Positions 40,776 to 48,840 of a stretch of DNA of 64,000 nt are shown here, in pieces. Source of the stretch: AC-32 sp963728765 (lineage in GTDB: Bacteria > Actinomycetota > Thermoleophilia > Gaiellales > Gaiellaceae); assembly GCA_963728765.1 (NCBI GenBank), contig CAVSKX010000004.1, positions 558,001 through 622,000 on the forward strand. Reading direction: 5' to 3'. The notes under the pieces were generated by a model that saw nothing but the letters and a program-made list of their open reading frames with translations, did not search any database and had not been told where the DNA came from. A program made the translations under genes and the position numbers. The first letter of the stretch is position 1. Every line of letters starts with the position of its first letter.

Positions 40776-42211
40776 GCGGGTGCCCCGAGCCGCCGCAGGG
40801 CCTCGCGCGCGACCTCGCGGTCGTCGAACGGGATCGTGCGGTCGGCGAACTGCTGGCCCTGCTCGTGGCCCTTGCCCGCGATCACGACGACATCGCCCTC
40901 GCCGGCCTCTGCGACTGCCCGCGCGATCGCCCCTCGCCGGTCGGGCTCGACTTCGACCTCCGACCCGGTGCCCTCGAGGATCTCGGCGATGATCGCTTCC
41001 GGCTCCTCGCTGCGCGGGTTGTCGGAGGTGACGACCGCGAGGTCGGCGAGCTCGGTCGCGATCCGGCCCATCAGCGGCCGCTTGCCGCGGTCACGGTCGC
41101 CGCCGCAGCCGAAGACGCAGATCACGCGGTTCTGCGCGAGGTCGCGCGCGGTGCGAAGGACGTTCTCGAGGGAATCTGGCGTGTGCGCGTAGTCGACCAG
41201 CACGGCGAAGGGCTGGCCCTCGTCCACCGCCTCGAACCGGCCGGGCACACCGCGCAGCTCCCTCACGCCGTAGGCGATCGCGTCGTCGTCGATCCCCAGC
41301 AAGCGCGCCGCGGCGACTGCGCCGAGGACGTTCTCGACGTTGAAGCGTCCACGCAGCCGCGTGTCGAGCTCGATCCCGCCCGCGCGAAAGTGCGCGCCTC
41401 GGGGGCCGAGCTCGAGCTCCTCCGGGCGGAGCTCGGCGTCGTCGACGAGGCCGAAGGTGAGCAGCTCGTTGTGACCGAGCAGCTCCTCCGCCAGACGCCG
41501 CCCGTGCTCGTCGCCCACGTTGACGGCCGCCGGCGGCCGCGCTTCGGTGAAGAGCCGCCGCTTCGCGTCGAAGTACCGCTCCAGCGTGCCGTGGAAGTCG
41601 AGGTGATCCTGCGTCAGGTTCGTGAAGACGAGCGCACTGAAGCGGACGCGGTCGAGGCGGCCGAGCTCCGAGCCGTGCGAGGTCGCCTCGACGGCCGCGC
41701 TGCGGTCGCCTGCGTCGAGCATCTCGCGAAACGTCCGCTGCAGGTCGATGGCCTCCGGCGTGGTGCGGATCGCCGGCCGCCGCTCGCCGCCCACGCGGCT
41801 CTCGATCGTGCCGAGCAGTCCGGGGCGCCGGCCCGCCGCCGCGAGGATCGCGTAGAGCAGGAACGCGGTCGTCGTCTTGCCGTTGGTACCGGTGACACCG
41901 GCGATTTCGAGCTGCTCGGTCGGCCGCCCGAAGAACGTATCCGCCGCGAGGGGCATCGCGCGCCGCGCGTCCTCGACCACGAGCTGAGGCACCGGGAGCT
42001 CGAGCGGACGCTGCACCACCAGCGCTACCGCGCCGTTCGCGACGGCCTCGGGCGCGAAGTCGTGGCCGTCGGCCCGCGAGCCGGGAATGCAGAAGTAGAG
42101 GCTGCCGGGGCCTGCTTCGCGCGCGTCGTAGGCGAGGTCGGTGACGTCGACCGGCGCGCGGCCGACGGCCTCGACGGGCGCGAGCGCGTCGATCAGAAGC
42201 GCGAGGTCCAT
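40772..42211 (-). CDS. murE: UDP-MurNAc-L-Ala-D-Glu--meso-diaminopimelate ligase
   Basis: MurE adds the third residue of the stem peptide. The 479-residue protein has YDAREAGPGSLYFCIPG, the P-loop GVTGTNGKTTTAFLL, SSHG-like EATSHGSELGR, FTNLTQDHLDFHGT and LVDYAHTPDSLENVL. It carries the DNPR motif (about residue 399, TSDNPRSEEP), which marks meso-diaminopimelate rather than lysine specificity. It overlaps murF by 4 nt and has a TAGACT box 9 nt before its ATG, so an internal promoter within the dcw cluster is possible. Confidence 0.95.
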   Translation of the reverse strand: MDLALLIDALAPVEAVGRAPVDVTDLAYDAREAGPGSLYFCIPGSRADGHDFAPEAVANGAVALVVQRPLELPVPQLVVEDARRAMPLAADTFFGRPTEQLEIAGVTGTNGKTTTAFLLYAILAAAGRRPGLLGTIESRVGGERRPAIRTTPEAIDLQRTFREMLDAGDRSAAVEATSHGSELGRLDRVRFSALVFTNLTQDHLDFHGTLERYFDAKRRLFTEARPPAAVNVGDEHGRRLAEELLGHNELLTFGLVDDAELRPEELELGPRGAHFRAGGIELDTRLRGRFNVENVLGAVAAARLLGIDDDAIAYGVRELRGVPGRFEAVDEGQPFAVLVDYAHTPDSLENVLRTARDLAQNRVICVFGCGGDRDRGKRPLMGRIATELADLAVVTSDNPRSEEPEAIIAEILEGTGSEVEVEPDRRGAIARAVAEAGEGDVVVIAGKGHEQGQQFADRTIPFDDREVAREALRRLGAPA

Positions 42212-42305
42212 CGGGGCGCGAGTCTAGCGCGGGCCGTGGCCGAAGCCGTCGGGCTACGTTGCCCTAGAACTGCTTGTTTGCAGCACTTTTGTGACACTTC
42301 CGTGA

Positions 42306-42377
42306 CAGACACATGCGCTCGTTCTCGGTATCGTCGCCTTGGGGAGGAGGCCGGGCGAACCGTACCTAAGGGTGCGG
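42306..42377 (+). promoter_or_regulatory. Promoter-like element and leader, antisense within dcw cluster
   Basis: CAGACA (42306-42311), 17 bp, then TATCGT (42329-42334), and a 31-nt leader segment (42335-42365) nearly identical to that upstream of hutH. It is followed by a 7-bp hairpin CCGTACC-TAAG-GGTGCGG (42360-42377). It points away from murE into the 3' end of ftsI, so transcription would be antisense to the cluster. It could encode a small RNA or be a stray copy of a repeated module. Confidence 0.4.
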
Positions 42378-44081
42378 CTACGGGTTGGAGGCGGTCGTAG
42401 TGGCCGTCGCGGGCGCGTCCGGAGGAACGCCGCCGTTCAGGTACTGCAGGTCGAACTTCGCGATCTGCGCAAAGGCCGGAGCCGCGACGACGCCGCCCCA
42501 GATGGCGCCCTTCGGCTCGTCCACCGAGACCAGGATCACGAGCCTCGGCCGCGAGGCGGGGACGATGCCGACGAACGAAGCGACATACCGCGAGTCCGAG
42601 TAGCCGCCCTCCGGGTCCGGCTTGGCCGCGGTTCCGGTCTTGCCCGCAACCTGGTAGCCGGGCACCGCGGCGAGCGTTCCCGTTCCCTCGGCGACAACGT
42701 TTTTCAGCATCGCCATCAACTGCGAGGCGACCCAGCCGGACACGACCCGCCGCCGCGCTGGTCGCATCACCCGTCCGTCGCCGACGTGGTCGACGAGGTG
42801 TGGCTGCACCCACGTCCCCCGGTTCGCGATCGCCGCGTAGGCCGCCGCCATCTGGATCGGCGTGACCGCGATCCCCTGGCCGATCGGGATGTTGCCGATC
42901 GACGACCCCGACCACCGACTCTCCGGCAGCACGATCCCGGGGCTCTCGCCGGGGAAGTCGATTCCGGTGCGCTTCCCGAACCCGAAGCGCTGGATCCACT
43001 GGATCAGCCGGTGCGTCCCCATCCTCTCCGCGAGCGTGATCGCGCCGACGTTCGACGAGCGCGAGAGGATCTGCGAGACGCTCAATGTCTCGGTGCCGCG
43101 CGGCTCGGCATCGTGGATCCGCCGGTCGGCGACCTGGATCTCGTACGGGAGGACGAACCGCGTAGACGCCGAGACCAGGCGGTCAGAGAGCACGCCCGCG
43201 ACGGTGACGAGCTTGAACGTCGACCCCGGCTCGTAGGTGTCGGTGACAGCCCGGTTGCGCTGCAGCGCGCGCCAGACCGACGGGTACTTGTTGGCGTCGA
43301 ACCCGGGCGCGACCGACAACGCGCGCACCGCCCCGGTGGCGGGGTCGAGCACGATCGCCGTCGCACTCCGCGCATGCCAGCGCAGTACCGTGTCGCGCAG
43401 CACCGCCTGGGCGTTCGCCTGGATGGTGTGATCGAGTGTCGTGTAGACGTCCTGGCCGTCGCGCGCCGCGCGCGAGACGACCGTGTCGATCGCCTGGCCG
43501 GACGCGTCCTTGACTATCCGCTCTCGCCCGGGCCGGCCCGCGAGCTGCTTGTCGAGCCCGAGCTCGAGCCCGGCGAGCCCGCGGTTGTCGACGCCCGCAT
43601 AGCCGAGCACCTGCGACGCGAGGTTGAGCTGCGGGTAGAAGCGCCGCTCCTCCGGGTAGAAGCCGAGGCCGGGAAGACCCTTGCGCGCGAGCTTCGCCGC
43701 GAGCGCCGGATCGGCCTTCCGCGCGACGTAGACGAAGCCTCGCGTCCGGTCGGTGATTGCCCGGTAGACCTCGTTCGGGTCGAGCCGCATGATCCGACCG
43801 ATCGTGGCGGCCTCGCCCTTCGGGTCGGTGACGCGCCGTGGATCGGCGAACACCGTCTGCGCCTGCTCGCCGATCGCGAGCTGGACGCCGCCACGGTCGT
43901 AGATCGTCCCGCGCGCGGCCGGAATCACGACGTCCTCGCTGTGCTGGCTCGACGCAAGCCGGCCGAACGACGATGCGCGGACGCCTTGCAGCCACGCTGC
44001 TCGCAGGAACGCGATCCCGAAGGCGACGATGAAGACCGCGAGCAGGAGACGGATGCGGCGGTTCGAGGACTTCGCGCTCAT
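42378..44081 (-). CDS. ftsI: Septal peptidoglycan transpeptidase FtsI (PBP3-type)
   Basis: This is a class B penicillin-binding protein that crosslinks septal peptidoglycan together with FtsW. The 567-residue protein has a short cytoplasmic tail and one membrane anchor (LLLAVFIVAFGIAFLRAAW), a pedestal domain with RGTIYDRGGVQLA, and the transpeptidase motifs STFK (about 286), SSN (about 343) and KTGTA (about 481). The tail is Ala/Thr-rich. It overlaps the ftsL-like gene by 4 nt. The 166-nt gap to murE holds an antisense promoter-like element. Confidence 0.95.
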   Translation of the reverse strand: MSAKSSNRRIRLLLAVFIVAFGIAFLRAAWLQGVRASSFGRLASSQHSEDVVIPAARGTIYDRGGVQLAIGEQAQTVFADPRRVTDPKGEAATIGRIMRLDPNEVYRAITDRTRGFVYVARKADPALAAKLARKGLPGLGFYPEERRFYPQLNLASQVLGYAGVDNRGLAGLELGLDKQLAGRPGRERIVKDASGQAIDTVVSRAARDGQDVYTTLDHTIQANAQAVLRDTVLRWHARSATAIVLDPATGAVRALSVAPGFDANKYPSVWRALQRNRAVTDTYEPGSTFKLVTVAGVLSDRLVSASTRFVLPYEIQVADRRIHDAEPRGTETLSVSQILSRSSNVGAITLAERMGTHRLIQWIQRFGFGKRTGIDFPGESPGIVLPESRWSGSSIGNIPIGQGIAVTPIQMAAAYAAIANRGTWVQPHLVDHVGDGRVMRPARRRVVSGWVASQLMAMLKNVVAEGTGTLAAVPGYQVAGKTGTAAKPDPEGGYSDSRYVASFVGIVPASRPRLVILVSVDEPKGAIWGGVVAAPAFAQIAKFDLQYLNGGVPPDAPATATTTASNP

Positions 44082-44461
44082 CGCGCCCGCGGCCCCAGCC
44101 GCACGTATGTCGTCTCGGCGGGGTCGGCGGGCACGAGGCCGAAGCGCTTCTGCGCCTGCAGCTGGATGCGCGGCGCGGCGGCCGCCATCGAGAGCTGTGA
44201 GGCGAGCGCCTGCTTCTCGGCGCGCAGCTGCGCGCGTTGGGTGTCGAGCTTGTCGAGCTGGACGTTCAGGCGGAGCACGGCCACGTTCAACGCCACGACG
44301 CCGGCCAGCAGCACGGCGACGATCGCGATCCAGACGACGCCGCCGGCCACACCGCGGCGGGCCTGCGGACGGCGCTTCGGCGCAGACTTCGGGCGCGGAC
44401 GCGGTCGTGAGCGCGGTCGCGGGGGCGGAAGAGCAGGTGCGGCGTCGCTCCAGGAGGCCAT
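44078..44461 (-). CDS. ftsL: FtsL-like divisome protein
   Basis: The 127-residue bitopic protein has a Pro/Arg-rich cytoplasmic N-terminus (1-40), one transmembrane segment (VVWIAIVAVLLAGVVALNVAVL, about 42-63) and a coiled coil (LNVQLDKLDTQRAQLRAEKQALASQL) of the FtsL/DivIC type. Its place between rsmH and ftsI is the conserved position of ftsL, which is the main ground for the name because the sequence family is poorly conserved. It overlaps ftsI by 4 nt and follows rsmH by 4 nt. Confidence 0.82.
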   Translation of the reverse strand: MASWSDAAPALPPPRPRSRPRPRPKSAPKRRPQARRGVAGGVVWIAIVAVLLAGVVALNVAVLRLNVQLDKLDTQRAQLRAEKQALASQLSMAAAAPRIQLQAQKRFGLVPADPAETTYVRLGPRAR

Positions 44462-44465
44462 TGCG

Positions 44466-45443
44466 TTACTCGTCGTCTCCGGTCTTGACGGCCGCCCGTA
44501 GGCGTGCCGAGGAAGCGCGCGGGTTCGCGGCGAGCTCGGCCGGCGTGGGCTTGATCGGGCGGCGCGAGTGCGCTCGCAGCTCCGGCTCGTGGCCGCAGAC
44601 GCACACCGGGAAGTCGGGCGGGCACGTGCAACCGCGCTCGTGGGCGCGCAGGAAGCGCTTGACGATCCGGTCCTCCAGCGAGTGGAAGCTGATCACCGCG
44701 AGCCGGCCACCGGGGCGCAGCATCTCGAGCGTCGAGGGGAGCGCGGCCTCGAGCGAGCCGAGCTCGTCGTTCACCGCGATGCGCAGCGCCTGGAACACAC
44801 GCTTCGCAGGGTGCCCGTCGCCGAACCGGGCCGGAGCGGGAATCGCCGACTTGATCGTGTCCACGAGCTCGCCCGTGCGCTCGAACGGCTGCTCGCGACG
44901 GCGCCGCACGATTGCCCGCGCGATCGACCGCGCGTAGCGCTCCTCTCCGTACTCGCGGAAGATCCGCGTCAGCTCCCGCTCGCCAGCCTCGTTCACGAGG
45001 TCGCTCGCCGAGAGCTCCGCTGCCGGGTCCATCCGCATGTCGAGCGGCGCATCCGTCCGGTACGAGAACCCGCGCTCGGGCCGGTCGATCTGCATGGACG
45101 AGACGCCGAGATCGAACAGGATCGCGTCCGCGCGCACGCCATTCGCCGCCAGCTGCGCGAGCACGTCGGAAAACTCACCACGCAGGAACCGACCCTGGAC
45201 GCCGGTTCGCTTGCGGACGCGGTCGAAGTAGGGCCTCACCGAGGGGTCGCGGTCGATCGCGATCAGCTTGCCGCTGCCGCGGAGGTCGGCGGCCAGCAGC
45301 TCGGCGTGGCCACCCGCGCCGAAGGTGGCGTCGACGACGGTCTCGCCGGGCTGCACGGCCAGCGCCTCGCGCACCTGGTCGGCGAGAACGGGAACGTGGT
45401 CAGTCGCGTTGGGATGCAAGACGTTCGGCAACATCTTCCGCAC
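44466..45443 (-). CDS. rsmH: 16S rRNA (cytosine-1402-N4)-methyltransferase RsmH
   Basis: RsmH (MraW) methylates C1402 of 16S rRNA using SAM. The 325-residue protein has HVPVLADQVREAL, VVDATFGAGGHAELLA (SAM motif), ILFDLGVSSMQIDRPERGFSYR, LDMRMD, RVFQALRIAVNDELGSL, LAVISFHSLEDRIVKRF and a Cys cluster CTCPPDFPVCVCGH. It overlaps mraZ by 44 nt if the first start (45443) is used; later in-frame starts would shorten the overlap. Confidence 0.95.
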   Translation of the reverse strand: MRKMLPNVLHPNATDHVPVLADQVREALAVQPGETVVDATFGAGGHAELLAADLRGSGKLIAIDRDPSVRPYFDRVRKRTGVQGRFLRGEFSDVLAQLAANGVRADAILFDLGVSSMQIDRPERGFSYRTDAPLDMRMDPAAELSASDLVNEAGERELTRIFREYGEERYARSIARAIVRRRREQPFERTGELVDTIKSAIPAPARFGDGHPAKRVFQALRIAVNDELGSLEAALPSTLEMLRPGGRLAVISFHSLEDRIVKRFLRAHERGCTCPPDFPVCVCGHEPELRAHSRRPIKPTPAELAANPRASSARLRAAVKTGDDE

Positions 45444-45834
45444 TCCCTTCGAGCTCCTTGACGTGGTCGCGCCAGGCGGCGCGGTCCCAGATCTCCAGAT
45501 GGTCGCCGACCCCGGCCACCACGACCTCCCGCCCGATCCCCGCGTTCCTGGCGAGCGACGTCGGCAGCATCACGCGGCCCTGCTTGTCGGGCTCGGCCTC
45601 GGACGCGCCGGAATAGAAGAAGCGGTGCATCAGGCGCCCCTCCTTGCTGAGTGGGTCGAGGCCGGCCAGTCGGCTCTCGACCAGCCGCTGCCAGCCCGCC
45701 TCGGGATAGCAGTAGAGACACCCGTCCATACCGCGCGTGATGACAAGGCCGCCGGAAAGCGCTTGGCGAAACTTGGCCGGTAGCGTGAGGCGGTTCTTGT
45801 CATCGATCGTGTGCTCAAACTCGCCTAGTAGCAT
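45400..45834 (-). CDS. mraZ: MraZ, transcriptional regulator of the dcw cluster
   Basis: MraZ is an AbrB-fold ring-forming DNA-binding protein that represses its own operon. The 144-residue product starts MLLGEFEHTIDDKNRLTLPAKFR, followed by DGCLYCYPEAGW, and a second repeat with PDKQGRVMLPTSLARNAGI, matching the two SpoVT/AbrB-like halves. I use the ATG at 45834; a GTG nine codons earlier falls inside the operator repeats. Three TGGG boxes 13-36 nt upstream are its expected binding sites. Confidence 0.95.
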   Translation of the reverse strand: MLLGEFEHTIDDKNRLTLPAKFRQALSGGLVITRGMDGCLYCYPEAGWQRLVESRLAGLDPLSKEGRLMHRFFYSGASEAEPDKQGRVMLPTSLARNAGIGREVVVAGVGDHLEIWDRAAWRDHVKELEGSAEDVAERLASQRD

Positions 45835-45846
45835 GTTCCACTTCGC

Positions 45847-45878
45847 CCCACTGTAACCCACTATCCCCCACCACGCAA
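45847..45878 (-). promoter_or_regulatory. dcw promoter with three MraZ boxes
   Basis: On the minus strand TGGG occurs three times with exact 10-bp periodicity (45870-45867, 45860-45857, 45850-45847), the pattern bound by MraZ. TTGCGT (45878-45873), a 17-bp spacer and TACAGT (45855-45850) form an overlapping promoter, so MraZ bound here would block RNA polymerase. This is the likely main start of the dcw cluster. Confidence 0.75.
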
Positions 45879-45927
45879 CCCTTTCGGACCACGCTGGCGC
45901 ACGCGGTCCGACAACCCCGCTGGCCGA

Positions 45928-46485
45928 CTAGCAGCCGGTGACGCCGAAGGGGGCGACCCCTAGAGGCTCGCTCAGGGTCAGCCCGAAGACGCGGTAGCGA
46001 ACGCGAACGTGGAACTGGCCGAGTCCGCAGCCGCCGCCTCGCATCCTGAGGACGAACGCTCGGGTCGAGCCAGAAGGGAGGTAGGCGGCCGAGCCGCGGC
46101 CCTCCCTCCCTGGGAAGCCTGTACGAACACTCGCGAGCGGCTCACCGGAGACCCTGTCGACCTCGACGGCGACACGACCCCCGTTGTGCACGAGCAAGAG
46201 GATGCTCGGCGTCGACTTCGAGGATGTCCATGCTTCGGCGTCTGCGACCCACATCGGGTGCAGGAGCCCGTACGACGCGATCGTCAGCAGCAGGATCCCG
46301 CCGAGCAGCGCGAGCGAGCGACGCGGGAACCGAAGCTCGTCCCGCACGACCCAGGCTCGCACGGCCCAGACCGCGACCACGAAGCCGAACACGATCCAAC
46401 CGCCGTGGTGGGCACGAGAAACGGGATCCCTCCGTGAGGAGCAAGACCAGGCCGAGGCGCCCCTCCGAGACCGCCGCAAAGCCAT
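45928..46485 (-). CDS. Hypothetical membrane protein, probably frameshifted near its start
   Basis: The C-terminal part looks real: two hydrophobic segments (WIVFGFVVAVWAVRAWVV and SLALLGGILLLTIASYGLL), then an extracytoplasmic domain ending VRYRVFGLTLSEPLGVAPFGVTGC. The first ~20 codons of this frame are Arg/Ser-rich and unlike coding sequence here. The neighbouring frame reads VYLLALGITTAAISARLRDGF and GRLGLVLLLTE from a GTG at 46540. An extra G in the GGG at 46428-46430 would join the two. The function is unknown. It follows the DUF1345-type gene on the same strand. Confidence 0.45.
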   Translation of the reverse strand: MALRRSRRGASAWSCSSRRDPVSRAHHGGWIVFGFVVAVWAVRAWVVRDELRFPRRSLALLGGILLLTIASYGLLHPMWVADAEAWTSSKSTPSILLLVHNGGRVAVEVDRVSGEPLASVRTGFPGREGRGSAAYLPSGSTRAFVLRMRGGGCGLGQFHVRVRYRVFGLTLSEPLGVAPFGVTGC

Positions 46486-46575
46486 CGCGTAGCCGCGCGG
46501 AGATCGCCGCGGTCGTGATTCCGAGCGCGAGCAGGTACACCGCGAGGTTGGCAACGAAGGCGGCGCGACTGCGCG

Positions 46576-47217
46576 CTACTGCAGGAGCGAGGCGACCGAG
46601 TTCACCATGAGCGCGAGGATCACCGCGCCGAAGAGGAACGCGAGGAGTGCATGCCGGAGCGCGACGCGCCGCATTGCCCGCGACGTCAGGCTCGTGTCCG
46701 AGACCTGGAAGGTCATCCCGATCGTGAAGGCGACGTAGGCGAAGTCCCGATAGCTGGGCCGGTCGTCGTCGTTGAAGTCGATCCCGCCGACCGGGTCGCC
46801 GTAGTAGAGGTCGCCGTAGCGGAGCATGAAAAGCGTGTGCACGGTCAGCCAGGAGAGAGCCACAACCGAGAGTGCGAGCAGGATCAGCAGCAGCTTCGTC
46901 GTGCCCTCGCGATTGCCGGCGGTGAGCACCGTGTAGCCGATCGCCACCAGGCTCCCGACGCACGCCCCGAGCACTGCCGCGTCGGACGCCGGCCGCGAGA
47001 AGTCCTCGGCACGCGCGTGCGCCTTAGTCTGCGCCGCGTCCATCGGCCCGACCTGGGCCCAGACCCAACCGACGATCACCGCTGCGCCGAGCCCCCACGC
47101 TGCCGAGACGGCGATCGGCCAGGCCGTTCCTACGAGGAGCGTCACGAGGAGGGTCACGCAGGCGACGAGGAGCGCCGTGCCGGCGCGCCGCATGGCGAGC
47201 CCGCTGGGTTCGGTCAC
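46576..47217 (-). CDS. DUF1345 family membrane protein
   Basis: The 213-residue protein has about five hydrophobic segments (for example ALLVACVTLLVTLLVG, AVLGACVGSLVAIGYTVL, LLLILLALSVVALSWLTVHT). It has the family hallmark YYGDPVGGIDFNDDDRPSYRDFAYVAFTIGMTFQVSD near residues 138-175, characteristic of DUF1345. No biochemical function is known for the family. Its start diverges from the sigma-factor gene with 44 bp between them. Confidence 0.85.
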   Translation of the reverse strand: MTEPSGLAMRRAGTALLVACVTLLVTLLVGTAWPIAVSAAWGLGAAVIVGWVWAQVGPMDAAQTKAHARAEDFSRPASDAAVLGACVGSLVAIGYTVLTAGNREGTTKLLLILLALSVVALSWLTVHTLFMLRYGDLYYGDPVGGIDFNDDDRPSYRDFAYVAFTIGMTFQVSDTSLTSRAMRRVALRHALLAFLFGAVILALMVNSVASLLQ

Positions 47218-47261
47218 TGCCGCACGGTCTCACACGGGAGCCAGGGCCTGCGTTTGTGGCA

Positions 47262-47729
47262 ATGATGGAAGCCGTGCGCGTGCCACCGTTCGAGCGGTTC
47301 TACGAGGAGCAGCGGGAGCCCGTGCTCGCGCAACTGCGCGGCATGTTGGGCCGCGAGGCTGCAGAAGACGCGTTCCAGGAGACGTTCCTGCGCGCGCTGC
47401 GTGCCTACCCGACGCTGAAGCACGGGCGGCACCTCCGCGCCTGGGCGCTCGCGATCGCGCGCAACGTCGCTGTCGACGTGCTGCGGAAGCGCCGCGTCAC
47501 CTCGGCCGACGTGCCCGACCTCGAGGCGGTCGACGAGCCGCTCCCGTACGAGGAGCTCCGCCGCCTGACCGCCGGTCTGCCGCAGAAGGAACGCGCCGCG
47601 GTCTTCCTCCGCTACGGCTACGACCTCAGCTACGAGGACATCGGCACTGCGCTCGGCTCGTCGGCCGAGGCGGCCCGCCAGGCTGCGTCCTCCGGTGTCC
47701 GCCGCCTCAGGAAGAAGGAGCTGTCATGA
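47262..47729 (+). CDS. ECF-family RNA polymerase sigma factor
   Basis: The small sigma factor (about 155 residues) has only regions 2 and 4. Region 2 is FYEEQREPVLAQLRG and AEDAFQETFLRALRAYP with the -10-binding helix RAWALAIARNVAVDVLRKRR. Region 4 is LPQKERAAVFLRYGYDLSYEDIGTALG with helix SSAEAARQAASSGVRRL. The ATG at 47262 or 47265 is preceded by no obvious anti-sigma gene. It overlaps the methylguanine methyltransferase gene by ATGA, so it may control the response to alkylation. That function is inferred from context. Confidence 0.85.
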   Translation: MMEAVRVPPFERFYEEQREPVLAQLRGMLGREAAEDAFQETFLRALRAYPTLKHGRHLRAWALAIARNVAVDVLRKRRVTSADVPDLEAVDEPLPYEELRRLTAGLPQKERAAVFLRYGYDLSYEDIGTALGSSAEAARQAASSGVRRLRKKELS

Positions 47730-48283
47730 CTGTTTCCGCCGAGCTCGACCGCCGGTTCCGCGACGCCGCTGCCGCCGAAGGGCTGCTCGACGTCGCCTAC
47801 GAGCTGCACGACACGCCCGTCGGCCGGCTGCTGATCGCCGTCACGAAGCACGGCGTCTGCGAGATCCACTACGACGCCGACCCGGATGCCGAGGCCGAGC
47901 GGCTCGCGCGCCTCTTCGGATCGCGCGTGCTGCGCTCGCCGCGCCCGACCGACGAGGCTCGCCGCCAGCTCGACGAGTACTTCGCCGGCACGCGCCATGA
48001 GTTCGACCTCGAGGTCGACCTGCGGCCGGCGCGCGAGTTCGGGCGCGCCGTGCTCGAGGAGCTCGCCCGCGTGCCCTACGGCGAGCTGACCACCTACGGG
48101 ACGCTCGCGTCTCGCGCAGGCAGGCCGCGGGCGGCGAGGGCGGTCGGCACCGTGATGAACCGCAACCCGGTGCCGATCGTGCTGCCGTGCCACCGCGTGG
48201 TCGGCTCGAGCGGCTCGCTCGTCGGCTACGCGGGAGGGCTCGACCGCAAGCGGACGCTGCTCGAGCTGGAGGGTGCTCTGTAG
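47726..48283 (+). CDS. ogt: Methylated-DNA--protein-cysteine S-methyltransferase
   Basis: This suicide repair protein transfers the alkyl group from O6-alkylguanine to its own cysteine. The 185-residue sequence has the conserved VPYGELTTYGTLASRAGRPRAARAVGT helix-turn-helix region with the arginine finger, and the active site VLPCHRV with Cys155. GSLVGYAGGLDRKRTLLELE follows. There is no Ada-type N-terminal zinc domain. Its ATG overlaps the sigma factor stop (ATGA), so the two are co-translated. Confidence 0.94.
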   Translation: MTVSAELDRRFRDAAAAEGLLDVAYELHDTPVGRLLIAVTKHGVCEIHYDADPDAEAERLARLFGSRVLRSPRPTDEARRQLDEYFAGTRHEFDLEVDLRPAREFGRAVLEELARVPYGELTTYGTLASRAGRPRAARAVGTVMNRNPVPIVLPCHRVVGSSGSLVGYAGGLDRKRTLLELEGAL

Positions 48284-48290
48284 CCGACGC

Positions 48291-48319
48291 TTGACTCCCT
48301 TGCGGCCCCGGAGTATGAC
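48291..48319 (+). promoter_or_regulatory. Promoter of the secreted coiled-coil protein
   Basis: TTGACT (48291-48296) and TATGAC (48314-48319) are separated by exactly 17 bp, close to the sigma-70 consensus. The start codon is 38 nt further on, with GGGGAGG as ribosome-binding site. It is one of the best promoter matches in the window. Confidence 0.65.
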
Positions 48320-48357
48320 CGCGCAACACACCGGGGTTTTCTACGGGGAGGCACCAC

Positions 48358-48840
48358 ATGCGCAAGGCACTCGCTATTGCGGCCGTCGCGTCTTTGGCCA
48401 TCGTGCCCGCGGCCGGCGCGGCGGGCGCGAAGAAAGGACCGACGCTTCGCTCGCTGCAGGGGCAGATCACGTCGCTCAAGAAGCAGGTCAACACCCTGAA
48501 GAAGCGGACCACGCTCGCCGAGAACATCGCAGTCGTCGCACTGGCGTACGGAGGCTGCTCGACGGCGGTGACCGCCGACACGTTCCAGGACACATTCACA
48601 GGCGTCGAGGGTCACTTCACCCACACCGGGACGTACTTCCCGGCGCAGTCGGCGTTGAACGACTATGGCGCCTGCGCGGCGCTCGAGATCACGCGAGCGC
48701 ACAACCAGAACCCGCCGACGACGGCCGTGCTGGCGGCGCTGCTCGACCTGTTCAAGCCCGCCAGCGCCTCGGCGACGAGCTTCATGAGCGTGCCGCGGTC
48801 AACCGGCTTCGTGTTCGGCCAGCTCTTCGTGATGCGCTAG
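48358..48840 (+). CDS. Secreted protein with short coiled coil
   Basis: The 160-residue protein has a signal peptide (MRKALAIAAVASLAIVPAAGAAG), then a short heptad region (LRSLQGQITSLKKQVNTLKKR) and a domain with two cysteines (GGCSTAV, YGACAAL). It resembles small exported actinobacterial proteins that share the signal peptide plus coiled-coil arrangement. No catalytic motif is visible. It has its own promoter and strong ribosome-binding site. It overlaps the convergent DUF2007-like gene by 4 nt. Confidence 0.75.
   Translation: MRKALAIAAVASLAIVPAAGAAGAKKGPTLRSLQGQITSLKKQVNTLKKRTTLAENIAVVALAYGGCSTAVTADTFQDTFTGVEGHFTHTGTYFPAQSALNDYGACAALEITRAHNQNPPTTAVLAALLDLFKPASASATSFMSVPRSTGFVFGQLFVMR

Noticed and set aside
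42339..44501. Long plus-strand frame over ftsI and the ftsL-like gene
   Set aside because: It is an antisense shadow of ftsI; composition is unlike a real protein. Only the promoter-like module at its start is worth noting.
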